A stretch of DNA of 39,235 nucleotides from an uncultured Sneathia sp. (GCA_902494065.1 CABURZ010000002.1:1-39235); one strand, 5' to 3'. Positions 30,928 through 39,235 are shown, counted from the stretch's first letter. The notes: a model not told the origin generated them from the letters alone. Made by a program: numbers and translations.

Positions 30928-32028
30928 CTATAATTTCTCCAAACAAGTTATAAAATAATCAATTTCTTCTTTAGTATTATGTATACCAAGAGAAACTCTT
31001 ATAGAACTTCTAGCTTCTTCTTCGCTTAATCCCATATTTAACAAAACTTTTGATGGACTAATGCTACCTGACATACAAGCAGATCCAGCACTAATCATAA
31101 TTTTTTTCATATCAAGTAAAGGAACAAGAGTTTGAATATTTTTGTTTTTTATTTGTATATTAATTATACTAGGTATCCTATTTTCTCCGTTTATAACATA
31201 ATTTTTATCTAATTTAGAAATTAAATAATCGCTTAATTCTTTAATGTATTCATTTTCTTTTTTCATATTTTTGTAAGCAATTTCCATTGCATAACTTGTA
31301 GCTAATATAGCATTTAGATTTTCAGTCCCAGGTCTTTTATTTCTTTCCTGAGGCCCACCATACATTTGCTTTTGTATTTCTATATCATCTTTTAAATAAA
31401 GTATACCTACACCCTTAGGCCCATAAAATTTATGAGCAGACCCTGTAAGGCTATCTATTCCTAAAAAATATGGATCTATTTCTTGTTTTCCCATAAGTTG
31501 AGCTGCATCTACATGAAAATAAACATCTCTATCTTTTAATATTTCTGATATTTTATCTATAGGTTGTCTTGTCCCTGTTTCATTATTAACAGCCATGATA
31601 CTCACTAAACAAGTATTTTTATTTAAATATCTAGCAAAATCTTCTATATCAATTTGACCATTAGAAAGTGCTTTAACATAATGAACTGTATATCCTTCTT
31701 TTTCTAATTGCTCCATTAATTTTAATATACTTGAATGTTCTATAGAAGATGTAATTATTTCTTTCTTTTTACTCTTCGAAATTAGTCCTCTTATTGCAAG
31801 ATTATTTGATTCTGTTGCACCAGATGTAAATAATATATCTTGTGGTTTAACGTTTAATAAACTTGCTACCTTTGATCTTGCTTTTTCAAGCATCACACGC
31901 GACTGTCTTCCCAGATCGTGTACAGCTGAAGGATTGGCATAATATTTTCTACAGCAATCGACTAAATAATCTAAAACTTCTTCTCTAATTTTTGTAGAAG
32001 CTGCATTATCAAAATATATTTTTTCCAT
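30928..32028 (-). CDS. cysteine desulfurase (NifS/IscS family)
   Basis: PLP enzyme releasing sulfur from cysteine for Fe-S clusters or tRNA thiolation. 366 residues from the ATG at 32028. An in-frame ATG at 32040 overlaps the GGGGGT ribosome site and is less likely. Seen are YFDNAAST at the N-terminus, FTSGATESNNLAI, HVDAAQ with the cofactor-binding Asp, the Schiff-base Lys in GSAHKFYGPKG (about 200), RPGTEN, and the loop with the catalytic Cys, AGSACMSGSISPS (about 320). Head gene of the eight-gene minus run. No iscU or thiI follows, so the sulfur acceptor is not indicated here. Confidence 0.95.
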   Translation of the reverse strand: MEKIYFDNAASTKIREEVLDYLVDCCRKYYANPSAVHDLGRQSRVMLEKARSKVASLLNVKPQDILFTSGATESNNLAIRGLISKSKKKEIITSSIEHSSILKLMEQLEKEGYTVHYVKALSNGQIDIEDFARYLNKNTCLVSIMAVNNETGTRQPIDKISEILKDRDVYFHVDAAQLMGKQEIDPYFLGIDSLTGSAHKFYGPKGVGILYLKDDIEIQKQMYGGPQERNKRPGTENLNAILATSYAMEIAYKNMKKENEYIKELSDYLISKLDKNYVINGENRIPSIINIQIKNKNIQTLVPLLDMKKIMISAGSACMSGSISPSKVLLNMGLSEEEARSSIRVSLGIHNTKEEIDYFITCLEKL

Positions 32029-32051
32029 TTTTACCCCCATTCTTTTGATAT

Positions 32052-32084
32052 ATTATATCATAAAAATGATTTTTATGATATAAT
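32052..32084. promoter_or_regulatory. 33-bp perfect palindrome with divergent -10 boxes
   Basis: Arms of 16 bp (32052-32067 and 32069-32084) around a single G. Each outer end carries TATAAT reading outward (plus-strand copy 32079-32084; minus-strand copy 32052-32057), placed to serve pth to the right and the desulfurase operon to the left. The pth transcript would begin almost at its GAGGTG ribosome site. No good -35 boxes are seen. Confidence 0.65.
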
Positions 32085-32099
32085 ACATGAGGTGATAGT

Positions 32100-32660
32100 A
32101 TGAAACTAATAGTGGGATTAGGCAACCCTGGTACAGAGTACAAAAATACAAGACATAACCTTGGATTTATTATTATTGACAACTATTTACAAAATGTAAA
32201 AATGAAAAAAGATTTTAATTCTGAATATATTAAGCTAGATGATGTTTATTTTCAAAAACCTTTAACATATATGAACAATTCTGGAATTGCTATACAAGAT
32301 CTTATGAAATACTATAAAATTAAATCATCAGATCTTTATGTAATTTACGATGATATGGATATGGAAGTTGGTAAAATTAGAATTAAAAATTCAGGATCAT
32401 CTGGAGGACATAATGGTATTAAATCAATAATATCTCATTGTGGCACAGATTTTATAAGAATTAAAGTAGGTATAGGTCATAAAACTAATGGAGCTATAGG
32501 TCATGTATTAGGGACTTTTTCAAGTGATGATTTAAAAATTATAGAATCTAAATTTGAATTATTTAATTCTCTGATAGAAGATATTAAAAACGATTTAAGT
32601 TTTGAAAAATTAAGAAACAAATATAGTGGGAAGGGCTTTGATGAAACTAAGAAAAAGTAA
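32100..32660 (+). CDS. pth: peptidyl-tRNA hydrolase
   Basis: Recycles peptidyl-tRNAs dropped by the ribosome. 186 residues, standard size. KLIVGLGNPGTEYKNTRHNLGF contains the substrate Asn9 and the catalytic His19. Further on come KPLTYMNNSG, YDDMDMEVGKIRIKNSGSSGGHNGIKSI and IKVGIGH, all family signatures. Divergent from the cysteine desulfurase across a palindrome, and overlapping the next gene by 20 bases. Confidence 0.97.
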   Translation: MKLIVGLGNPGTEYKNTRHNLGFIIIDNYLQNVKMKKDFNSEYIKLDDVYFQKPLTYMNNSGIAIQDLMKYYKIKSSDLYVIYDDMDMEVGKIRIKNSGSSGGHNGIKSIISHCGTDFIRIKVGIGHKTNGAIGHVLGTFSSDDLKIIESKFELFNSLIEDIKNDLSFEKLRNKYSGKGFDETKKK

Positions 32661-33162
32661 TTTAGATGATATAGACACATTATCTAAAATGGCAGAAAAT
32701 GCCAAACTATTTATGAAAAAAAACAACTTAGCTCAATGGAATGAAAATTATCCGTCTAGCATAGATTTTATTGAGCAAGCAAAACAAAATACAGGATACT
32801 GTATACTAACAGATTCTAATGAAATTGTAGCATATTTTTCTCTTAAATTTGGAGTTGAAAAAAATTACCTAAAAACTTATGAAGGTAAATTTAAATACGA
32901 TAAACCATATGCTACAATACACACCGCTATGGTAGATGATAGTTTTAGATCTATGGGATACTCAAAATACATTTTCAAATTTTCTTATAAATTAGCTATA
33001 GAAAACTCAACCTATTATCTTAGGATAGACACTCATAAAGATAACATTCCTATGAGAAAATCTATAGAAAATAATGGATTTAGTTATAGTGCAGTTATAA
33101 AAGTTGAAGATGGTACGGATAGATTAGCTTTTGAGAAGAAGGTGAATATTAATGAACTATAA
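32641..33162 (+). CDS. GNAT-family N-acetyltransferase
   Basis: 173 residues from the ATG at 32641, inside the end of pth, with GGGAAGGG upstream; an in-frame GTG at 32626 precedes that site. The MKLRKSNLDDIDTLSKM opening, the central IHTAMVDDSFRSMGYSKYIF acetyl-CoA motif region and the IPMRKSIENNGFSY C-terminal motif are typical GNAT elements. The glycine-rich pyrophosphate loop (R/Q-x-x-G-x-G/A) is R-S-M-G-Y-S, slightly degenerate. Substrate unknown. It overlaps the phosphate transporter gene by 11 bases. Confidence 0.85.
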   Translation: MKLRKSNLDDIDTLSKMAENAKLFMKKNNLAQWNENYPSSIDFIEQAKQNTGYCILTDSNEIVAYFSLKFGVEKNYLKTYEGKFKYDKPYATIHTAMVDDSFRSMGYSKYIFKFSYKLAIENSTYYLRIDTHKDNIPMRKSIENNGFSYSAVIKVEDGTDRLAFEKKVNINEL

Positions 33163-34777
33163 TTATGCCTTATTTCAGTTTTTAGGAGGTCTTGGTATAT
33201 TCCTATTTAGTATAAAGTATATGGGGGATGGATTACAAATGTCAGCTGGTGATAGACTACGTAATCTACTTGATAAATATACAACTAACCCTTTCTTGGG
33301 TGTATTAACAGGAATTTTAGTAACCATTTTACTACAATCAAGTTCTGGTACTACAGTAATTGTTGTAGGGTTAGTTGGAGCAGGACTACTAAATCTAAAA
33401 CAAGCAATAGGAATAATAATGGGTGCAAATATAGGGACAACCCTTACAACCTTTATTATAGGATTTAATTTTTCACGATTTTCACTACCCATAATATTCA
33501 TAGGAACAGCTTTGCTGTTTTTCACAAAGAAAACTACTTTAAATAATATTGGTAGGATATTCTATGGATTTGGTGGAATATTTTACGCATTAACACTTAT
33601 GGCAAGTGCAATGCAACCTTTAAAATATGAGCCTTGGTTTTCACAATTAATGATAGAATTAGGTAAAAATTCATTTTTAGGAGTTATTGTTGGTACAGCT
33701 CTTACCATATTAATTCAAGCTTCTTCAGCTACAATAAGCATACTACAAAATTTGTACCAAGAAAATTTAATAACTCTAAAAGCAACACTACCTGTTTTAT
33801 TCGGAGATAATATAGGTACTACTATAACAGCCATACTTGCATGTATAGGTGCAAATAAGGCCGCAAAAAGAGTTGCTTTATCACATACATTATTCAATGT
33901 AATAGGGACTGTAATTTTTAGTATACTTTTAACTCCATTTACAAAATTTGTAATATATATAGAGCACTTACTTAAAGTTCCACCTAAATTGACTATTGCC
34001 TTTGCTCACTCCATATTCAATGGATTCACAACTATACTTTTATTCCCATTTATAGGAGTATTAGCATATATAGTTACAAGGATTATTCCATATAATGAAG
34101 AAGATGAAGCGTACAAGCCTAAATTCTTAGATGAAATGCTAGTTCACAATGCTCCATCTGTTGCAATGGGACAAGCAAAAAAAGAACTAGAAGTTATGTT
34201 TAGAAAAGCTATTGAAAATCTTAACCGTTCTGTTAAATATTTTCAAACTAGAGAAGCTACTATTGGAGAAAAAGTTGCAAAAAAAGAAGATGAATTAAAT
34301 AATCTAGACAGTGCTATAAACAATTACCTAACTAATTTATTTCACGAACATCTTGCTCATACTGATAGTGAAATAGGTTCTAATCTTATGGATATATCAC
34401 GAGATGTAGAGCGTATAGGTGATCATGCTATGGGGTTAACTCGTGATGTAGATTACCAAATAAAAAAGAAAATGATATTCTCAGATGATGCTGTATATGA
34501 AGTTACAATTTTGGCTAACATTACAAATGAAATGTTAAAATTAGCACTTGAATCATTTATTGAAAATGATAAAAATAAGGCAATAGAAGCATTAGATTTA
34601 CATAATTCAATTTATGTATATGAAAAAAAATCAAGAAAAAAACATATTAACCGTTTAAGAAATGGTGATTGTGATATTAAATCTGGTCTATATTATGTAG
34701 ATATAATATGCCATTTCACAAGAATATGTGACCACGCTAGAAATGTAGTGGAAAGAGTTATAAACAATCAAATATAG
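33152..34777 (+). CDS. Na+/phosphate cotransporter, NptA/YjbB type with PhoU-like tail
   Basis: Sodium-coupled phosphate transporter of the PNaS family, 541 residues. The membrane part (about 1-310) contains the two inverted repeats with the characteristic QSSSGTTVIVVGL (about 65) and QASSATISI (about 190) motifs, each followed by a GANIGTT or GDNIGTT loop. The cytoplasmic C-terminal part (about 345-540) is a PhoU-like helical domain (DISRDVERIGDHAMGL, ICDHARNVVERV), which in this family may sense or regulate. Start supported by AAGGTG. Ten bases separate it from pepA. Confidence 0.93.
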   Translation: MNYNYALFQFLGGLGIFLFSIKYMGDGLQMSAGDRLRNLLDKYTTNPFLGVLTGILVTILLQSSSGTTVIVVGLVGAGLLNLKQAIGIIMGANIGTTLTTFIIGFNFSRFSLPIIFIGTALLFFTKKTTLNNIGRIFYGFGGIFYALTLMASAMQPLKYEPWFSQLMIELGKNSFLGVIVGTALTILIQASSATISILQNLYQENLITLKATLPVLFGDNIGTTITAILACIGANKAAKRVALSHTLFNVIGTVIFSILLTPFTKFVIYIEHLLKVPPKLTIAFAHSIFNGFTTILLFPFIGVLAYIVTRIIPYNEEDEAYKPKFLDEMLVHNAPSVAMGQAKKELEVMFRKAIENLNRSVKYFQTREATIGEKVAKKEDELNNLDSAINNYLTNLFHEHLAHTDSEIGSNLMDISRDVERIGDHAMGLTRDVDYQIKKKMIFSDDAVYEVTILANITNEMLKLALESFIENDKNKAIEALDLHNSIYVYEKKSRKKHINRLRNGDCDIKSGLYYVDIICHFTRICDHARNVVERVINNQI

Positions 34778-34787
34778 GAGGTAAATA

Positions 34788-36227
34788 ATGAAATTTAATT
34801 TAAACAAAACTGGTGGTTTAGTAGTTGAATTATTCTTTGAAGGATTTCAATGTGACTGCAAAATTTACAATCACGCAATAGACAATAAACTATTTGGTGG
34901 TAAACTAAATGATATTTATGTTAATACTTACGAAAATGTAGCTTTCTTAGGATTAGGTACTAGAAAAGATTTAACATTAGAAAAAGTTCGTGTTGCAATT
35001 TTCAATCTTGCAAAAAAATTAGAAGAATTAAAAATATCTGAAATTTATCTTGAAGTTGAAAAAATCGAAGGATTGTGCATGGCAAAATTAACTTCTGCAA
35101 TAGTTGAAGGATTTATGCAATCTGAATACAAATTTGATAAATTCATAACTTCTAAAAAAGAAAAACATGAATTAACTGTAAATTACAAACCTTTAGTTGA
35201 TGAAGAAAAATTACCTAAAATACAATCAGCTATAGATGAAACAACTAGCTTACTAAACTCAGTATTCATTACAAGAGATTTAGTAAACCTTCCATCAAAC
35301 TATATCTATCCAGAAACTTTAGCAAATAAGGCTAAAGAACTATTAGAAGCAGTTGGAGCTAAAGTTACTATTTATGGAGAAGATGAAGCACGTAAAATAG
35401 GATTAAATGCCTTCTTAGCTGTTGGTAGCGGTTCAGATAGAGAACCTAAATTTATAGTAATAGAATATTCAAATAACCCAAATAGTTCTGAAAAATTAGG
35501 TCTTGTTGGTAAAGGTATTACTTACGATACTGGTGGATACTCATTAAAACCAAGCGATGGTATGAAAACTATGTTTGATGACATGGGAGGAGCTGCAACT
35601 GTAATAGGAACTATTCATGCAATAGCAAAAGCAAATTTAAAAATAAATGTTGTTGGAGTAATAGGAGCTTGTGAAAACGCTCTATCAGGTCATTCATACA
35701 AACCTGGAGATATAGTAACAAGTTTTTCAGGGAAAACAATCGAAGTAGATAATACTGATGCTGAAGGTAGAGTAACATTAGCAGATTCTGTATACTATGC
35801 CGCTACAGTTATGGGTGCAACTAAAATAATAGACCTTGCAACTCTTACAGGTGCTTGTCTTGTTGCATTTGGTGAAGTTTATACTGGTGCTGTAACTAAT
35901 GACCAAGAATTTTTAAACAAAGTAATTAAAAGTGCAAAAGAAGTTGGAGAAAAGATTTGGCAATTACCTACAGATCCTGAATTTGCAAAATTAAATAAAT
36001 CTAATGTTGCAGATATAAAAAATACAGGTGGTAGAATGGCTGGTACTATTACAGCAGGTATGTTTATATCTGAATTTAACAACAACCTTCCATGGGTGCA
36101 CTTAGATATAGCTGGTACTGCATACTTATCTAAACCATACAGCTACCTACCTTTAGGTGCAACAGGAGTTCACGTTAAAACATTATACAACCTAGCAAAA
36201 GGTGAAAATGAAAGTTGTGGATTATAG
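34788..36227 (+). CDS. pepA: leucyl aminopeptidase (peptidase M17)
   Basis: Cytosolic metal-dependent aminopeptidase, 479 residues. The N-terminal domain (1-150) is divergent. The catalytic domain has LVNLPSNYIYPETLA, LVGKGITYDTGGYSLKP with the metal-binding Lys and Asp (about 244-256), the DDMGGAATV segment, and the M17 signature NTDAEGRVTLADS (about 322-334), with further metal ligands. Starts at AGGAGG; ends at a perfect hairpin. It releases free amino acids from peptides, a main carbon and nitrogen source for fusobacteria. Confidence 0.95.
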   Translation: MKFNLNKTGGLVVELFFEGFQCDCKIYNHAIDNKLFGGKLNDIYVNTYENVAFLGLGTRKDLTLEKVRVAIFNLAKKLEELKISEIYLEVEKIEGLCMAKLTSAIVEGFMQSEYKFDKFITSKKEKHELTVNYKPLVDEEKLPKIQSAIDETTSLLNSVFITRDLVNLPSNYIYPETLANKAKELLEAVGAKVTIYGEDEARKIGLNAFLAVGSGSDREPKFIVIEYSNNPNSSEKLGLVGKGITYDTGGYSLKPSDGMKTMFDDMGGAATVIGTIHAIAKANLKINVVGVIGACENALSGHSYKPGDIVTSFSGKTIEVDNTDAEGRVTLADSVYYAATVMGATKIIDLATLTGACLVAFGEVYTGAVTNDQEFLNKVIKSAKEVGEKIWQLPTDPEFAKLNKSNVADIKNTGGRMAGTITAGMFISEFNNNLPWVHLDIAGTAYLSKPYSYLPLGATGVHVKTLYNLAKGENESCGL

Positions 36228-36232
36228 AAATT

Positions 36233-36262
36233 AAAAAAGCATAGTTTAAACTATGCTTTTTT
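36233..36262 (+). terminator. intrinsic terminator of the pth-pepA cluster
   Basis: Perfect 30-bp palindrome (AAAAAAGCATAGTTT and its complement) ending in six T residues. Symmetry would allow it to act on both strands. Confidence 0.88.
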
Positions 36263-36263
36263 C

Positions 36264-36310
36264 TTGCAGTTTTATATTTTTCGGAGTATAATGTATGTGT
36301 AACGGTTTCT
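36264..36310 (+). promoter_or_regulatory. promoter and possible autoregulatory operator of the LacI gene
   Basis: TTGCAG (36264-36269), 17-base spacer, TATAAT (36287-36292). TGTAACGGTTTCTA (36297-36310), over the predicted start site, resembles a degenerate LacI-family operator (TGNAANCGNTTNCA, 8 of 10 fixed positions), suggesting self-repression. Confidence 0.6.
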
Positions 36311-36321
36311 AAGGAGGGCTT

Positions 36322-37302
36322 ATGAAATTAACTATAAATGATATTGCTAAATTAGCTAATGTCTCTAAAACAACTGTTTCTAGATTTTTAAATAATAAAT
36401 ACGAGTTCATGTCTAATGAAACAAAAAATAGAATACAAAACGTTATTACAAAAACAAATTATAAACCTAATTATCTTGCACGTAGTCTTAAAACTAGAAA
36501 AGCAAAAATAATAGGCTGCACTATAGCTGATATGCAAAATCAATTCTCTAGCTTTATTTTTAAAGGTATAAGCGAAGTATGTACAAAAAAAGGATATCAC
36601 GTATTAGTAACTGAAGTTAAAGATTCTGAAAAAGAAGCAATAAAATCTCTACTTTCATATAATATAGATGGCCTTATTATAAACACAATAGGTGGAAATG
36701 ATAAATATTTAAAAGATTTAGCAGCTAAAAAAACTACACCTATAGTATTAGCAGACAGAAATATAAAATATGAAAATACAATAGATACTGTCACTTGTGA
36801 CAACTATAATGCCACATATAAATGTATGCAATATTTAAATGATCAAGGATTTACTAATGTAGCTTTTTTTACAAGTAACATGAAAAATAATAGTGTAAAA
36901 AAACTAAGATATTCTGCCTTTTGTGATGCCATAAAAAAGATTTTTAAAAAAGATCCTAAAAATTTAACTTTCATAGATGAGTTTAATTTAAAAGAATTTA
37001 TAAAAAAATACAGAAACTCAAACACTGCTATATTTTGTGTAAATGGATCAATTTTACTTGAAGTTTTAAATAAAGTAAATGACTTAGGACTATCACTAAA
37101 AAAAGAAAAAATAGGCATATGTAGTTTTGATGATTGGGGTTGGCAAGAATTTCTAGATATAACAACTATAAAACAAAATTCTTACAAATGTGGCATAATG
37201 TGTGCAAATCTTTTATTTGAAAGACTAGAAAATATGGACAAAAAAATTGAATACATAGAAATTAAAACCAAATTAATTAAAAGGAGCTCGACAAAACTAT
37301 GA
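36322..37302 (+). CDS. LacI-family regulator, probable KDG/uronate regulator
   Basis: 326-residue repressor. The N-terminal LacI HTH with hinge (LTINDIAKLANVSKTTVSRFLNN, then YKPNYLARSLKTRKAKIIG, residues about 2-62) is followed by a periplasmic-binding-protein-like sensor domain (about 63-320; GLIINTIGG, VTCDNYNATYKCMQYL, IGICSFDDWGWQEFL). The FDDW..E pattern occurs in KdgR-like regulators. Its stop codon overlaps the kdgK start (ATGA), so it is cotranscribed with the KDG enzymes and probably controls them with 2-keto-3-deoxygluconate as effector. That role is inferred from context. Confidence 0.88.
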   Translation: MKLTINDIAKLANVSKTTVSRFLNNKYEFMSNETKNRIQNVITKTNYKPNYLARSLKTRKAKIIGCTIADMQNQFSSFIFKGISEVCTKKGYHVLVTEVKDSEKEAIKSLLSYNIDGLIINTIGGNDKYLKDLAAKKTTPIVLADRNIKYENTIDTVTCDNYNATYKCMQYLNDQGFTNVAFFTSNMKNNSVKKLRYSAFCDAIKKIFKKDPKNLTFIDEFNLKEFIKKYRNSNTAIFCVNGSILLEVLNKVNDLGLSLKKEKIGICSFDDWGWQEFLDITTIKQNSYKCGIMCANLLFERLENMDKKIEYIEIKTKLIKRSSTKL

Positions 37303-38252
37303 AAAATATATTATTAATAGGTGAACCATTATACCTATTAATTGCTAATGAAATTGGTGAATTAGAAGACATAAATACGTTTTATAAAATGACAGCAGGT
37401 GCTGAAGTCAATGTAGCCGTAGGTCTTACAAGACTTGGATTTGATACTCAATACGCAACAAATCTGGGTAATGATCCTTTTGGAAAATCTATATATAACT
37501 TTTTAAAAAAAGAAAATATAGGAACTGAATATATAAACATATTAAATAATGAAAAAACTGGTTTACAATTAAAGGCAAAAACAAATGTAGGAGATCCAAA
37601 AATTTACTATTATAGATCTAATAGTGCAGCAACAAAATTTAATATACATGATATAAAAAAAATACGTTTTGAAAATATAGATTTTATACATATAACAGGT
37701 ATTCCTCTTGCAATATCTAAATCATTTAGAGAAGCTATTTTTTATACTATATTAAAAGCCAAGGAAAATAACATAACCATAACTTTTGATCCAAATATAC
37801 GCATATCTATGTGGGATGATTTAAACGATTTAAAACACACCATACTTGAAATTGCAAAATACTCAGATTATTTTATCCCAGGAATAAATGAATGTGAAAT
37901 TTTAGTAGATTCTAAAGATATTGACAATATACAAAAAAAACTGCTTAGTTTGGGTATTAAAAAAATAATTTTAAAAGATGGGTCAAACGGGTCATATTAC
38001 ATGGACAAAGATAGAAAAATATTTGAACCAAGTTTTATTGTAAAAAAAGTAGTAGATACTGTTGGTGCTGGAGATGGCTTTGCAGTTGGTATAATAAGTT
38101 CTATATTAGAAAATTTAGATATAAATTCTATGTTAATTAGAGCTAATGCAATAGGTGCAAGACAAGTTACAAATAAAAGTGATAATGAATTTTTGCCTAA
38201 TAGATGTGAATTAAATGAATTTATTAATAATAATGAAAGGAAAAAAATATGA
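37299..38252 (+). CDS. kdgK: 2-keto-3-deoxygluconate kinase (PfkB family)
   Basis: Phosphorylates KDG to KDPG for the aldolase encoded next. 317 residues of the PfkB/ribokinase fold: GEPLYLLIANE at the N-terminus, TAGAEVNVAVGLTRLG (about 30-46), a YYYRSNSAATKF segment (about 104-116) as in KdgK for contacting the keto acid, DPNIRISMWDD (about 165), and the catalytic VDTVGAGDGFAVGI (about 249-262). Overlaps lacI and eda by 4 bases each. Other PfkB sugar kinases share the fold, but the YRSNSAA segment and the neighbours make KDG the best substrate. Confidence 0.92.
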   Translation: MKNILLIGEPLYLLIANEIGELEDINTFYKMTAGAEVNVAVGLTRLGFDTQYATNLGNDPFGKSIYNFLKKENIGTEYINILNNEKTGLQLKAKTNVGDPKIYYYRSNSAATKFNIHDIKKIRFENIDFIHITGIPLAISKSFREAIFYTILKAKENNITITFDPNIRISMWDDLNDLKHTILEIAKYSDYFIPGINECEILVDSKDIDNIQKKLLSLGIKKIILKDGSNGSYYMDKDRKIFEPSFIVKKVVDTVGAGDGFAVGIISSILENLDINSMLIRANAIGARQVTNKSDNEFLPNRCELNEFINNNERKKI

Positions 38253-38884
38253 AACACTGTATTTTGAGTAAAATTAAAAAAAACGGTCTAGTTGCCGTAG
38301 TTCGTGGTGTAAATGACACTGATGCAATAGCAATTTCAAAAAAAATAATTGAGGGTGGCATAAAAACTATAGAGGTTACTTTTTCAACTAAATTTGCAGA
38401 TTCTGCTATAAAATCATTAAGCATAGAATATGAAAATAATAATGATGTACTAATAGGTGCTGGAACTGTATTAGATGATATTACTGCAAGAATTGCTATT
38501 TTAAATGGTGCTAAATTTATAGTATCCCCACACTTTGATAAAAATATTTCTACTGTATGTAATAGATATTCTATTCCATATTTAGCAGGTTGTGGTAGTG
38601 TTACAGAAGTAATAAATGCTATTGAAAATGGATCAGATGTAGTAAAAATTTTCCCAGGTGGAATACTTGGAGCAAATTTTATAAAAGACGTACATGGACC
38701 TATTCCTTATGCAAATATGATGCCATCAGGCGGAGTTAATATTGATAACATGGACAAGTGGATACAAAATGGAGCATACGCTATAGGAATAGGTTCTGCT
38801 CTAACTGCTAAGGGATTTGATAACATTACAGAAGTTAGTAAATCATTTGTAGATAAATATAATAGTATAATAAATAAAAGATAG
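38249..38884 (+). CDS. eda: KHG/KDPG aldolase
   Basis: Cleaves 2-keto-3-deoxy-6-phosphogluconate to pyruvate and glyceraldehyde-3-phosphate. 211-residue TIM barrel with the Arg in LVAVVRG (about 18), the catalytic Glu in KTIEVTF (about 43), IGAGTV, FIVSPHFD, PYLAGCGSVTE (usual PYLPG..TPTE) and the Schiff-base Lys in DVVKIFPG (about 132), then MPSGGV for phosphate. Overlaps kdgK (ATGA). The glyceraldehyde-3-phosphate made here is a substrate for the GapN encoded at 11-12 kb. Confidence 0.95.
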   Translation: MKHCILSKIKKNGLVAVVRGVNDTDAIAISKKIIEGGIKTIEVTFSTKFADSAIKSLSIEYENNNDVLIGAGTVLDDITARIAILNGAKFIVSPHFDKNISTVCNRYSIPYLAGCGSVTEVINAIENGSDVVKIFPGGILGANFIKDVHGPIPYANMMPSGGVNIDNMDKWIQNGAYAIGIGSALTAKGFDNITEVSKSFVDKYNSIINKR

Positions 38885-38903
38885 CTTACGCTATCTTTAT
38901 TTA
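38877..38903. terminator. bidirectional terminator between eda and the transporter gene
   Basis: 9-bp stem AAAGATAGC (38877-38885), TTAC loop, 38890-38898, then an AT-rich tail. It lies between convergent genes and overlaps both stop codons. Confidence 0.82.
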
Positions 38904-39235
38904 TTTTCACATTTTATAAGTGCTATTTCTTTTTGTATTTCTTCCATTTTTTCTCTACTTAGCGGATAAAATTTTAATGCTATTAAAGATGCTATCCAAC
39001 CTAATATAGGCATACCTAAGAATAAAAATGTTGCTGCATAAAATAATGGTTCTGTATAAGGATCTCCTATTTGAGGAAATGCATTTCTATACCCTATTAA
39101 GAAAACTACAAGACCTATAATTGTATTGGCTAGAGATGAAACTAATTTATCTATAAAAGAAAACATTGTTCCCATCATGGCTGGTACATATCTTCTTGTT
39201 CTATATGTTTCATAATCAGCACAATCTGCTATAGC
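38897..39235 (-). CDS. GPH-family sugar/uronide:cation symporter, C-terminal part
   Basis: C-terminal 112 residues of a glycoside-pentoside-hexuronide (MelB-like) MFS transporter; the 5' end lies beyond the window. ADCADYETYRTRRYVPAMMG at the visible start, followed by FSFIDKLVSSLANTIIG, is the conserved loop and helix of GPH carriers (D..DY....TG.R......S...K). Further hydrophobic helices and a charged tail (YPLSREKMEEIQKEIALIK) follow. It converges on the KDG kinase/aldolase operon, so a uronic acid or unsaturated uronide is a plausible substrate. Frame is open to the last base. Confidence 0.85.
   Translation of the reverse strand, partial: AIADCADYETYRTRRYVPAMMGTMFSFIDKLVSSLANTIIGLVVFLIGYRNAFPQIGDPYTEPLFYAATFLFLGMPILGWIASLIALKFYPLSREKMEEIQKEIALIKCENK

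Overview
This is a very AT-rich chromosomal window with tightly packed genes and strong TTGACA/TATAAT-type promoters. It probably comes from a host-associated member of the Fusobacteriota, family Leptotrichiaceae (Sneathia or Streptobacillus-like). The assignment is inferred from base composition, protein style and gene content (GapN, AmaP/Asp23, PsuG, KDG/KDPG enzymes). It was not tested by any search.

Layout. 1-3.0 kb: the 3' part of a ClC chloride channel/transporter, a GNAT acetyltransferase, and a convergent NCS2 purine permease. The permease has a long structured leader that I recognise as a ykkC-family riboswitch, closest to the PRPP class. 3.4-5.1 kb: a WYL regulator whose stop codon is completed by the first base of a mobile element. 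That element encloses a collapsed inverted pair of IS3-family ends and on its other side cuts off a minus-strand gene after 13 codons. 5.2-8.6 kb: a two-gene heterodimeric ABC exporter. 8.8-10.1 kb: an orphan metal-binding ABC substrate-binding protein and a YbaK deacylase. 10.3-13.5 kb (minus): ROK sugar kinase, GapN and an alpha/beta hydrolase that lacks its catalytic serine. 13.7-16.6 kb: pseudouridine catabolism (HTH-PfkB kinase, PsuG) followed by a tRNA-dihydrouridine synthase whose last residues come from a second copy of the mobile-element end. 16.7-20.3 kb: an outer-membrane-like protein damaged at both ends, YebC, a DUF1275 membrane protein and a ROK repressor.

20.4-21.5 kb is a graveyard. 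An Xre regulator, a small protein, and the N-terminus of a restriction-type DNA methyltransferase on the minus strand, plus a plus-strand gene with an in-frame stop, are all broken. 21.6-32.0 kb (minus) is an unbroken run of eight genes: cysteine desulfurase, DnaE, Asp23, AmaP, NusB, a STAS-REC-SpoIIE phosphatase, a CopA-type ATPase and GuaA, with an internal promoter after dnaE. A perfect 33-bp palindrome separates this run from the divergent pth-GNAT-phosphate transporter-PepA cluster. 36.3-39.2 kb: a LacI regulator, KDG kinase and KDPG aldolase, converging on a GPH-type sugar/uronide transporter that runs off the window. Together these suggest uptake and breakdown of uronic acids.

The most unusual material is the repeat family that has re-written the 3' ends of several genes, the riboswitch leader closed by a long-range helix, the STAS-REC-PP2C fusion, the apparent pseudo-hydrolase in the gapN operon, and the decayed restriction-modification island. 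I see no CRISPR array, rRNA or tRNA gene. No clear new defence system is intact here.
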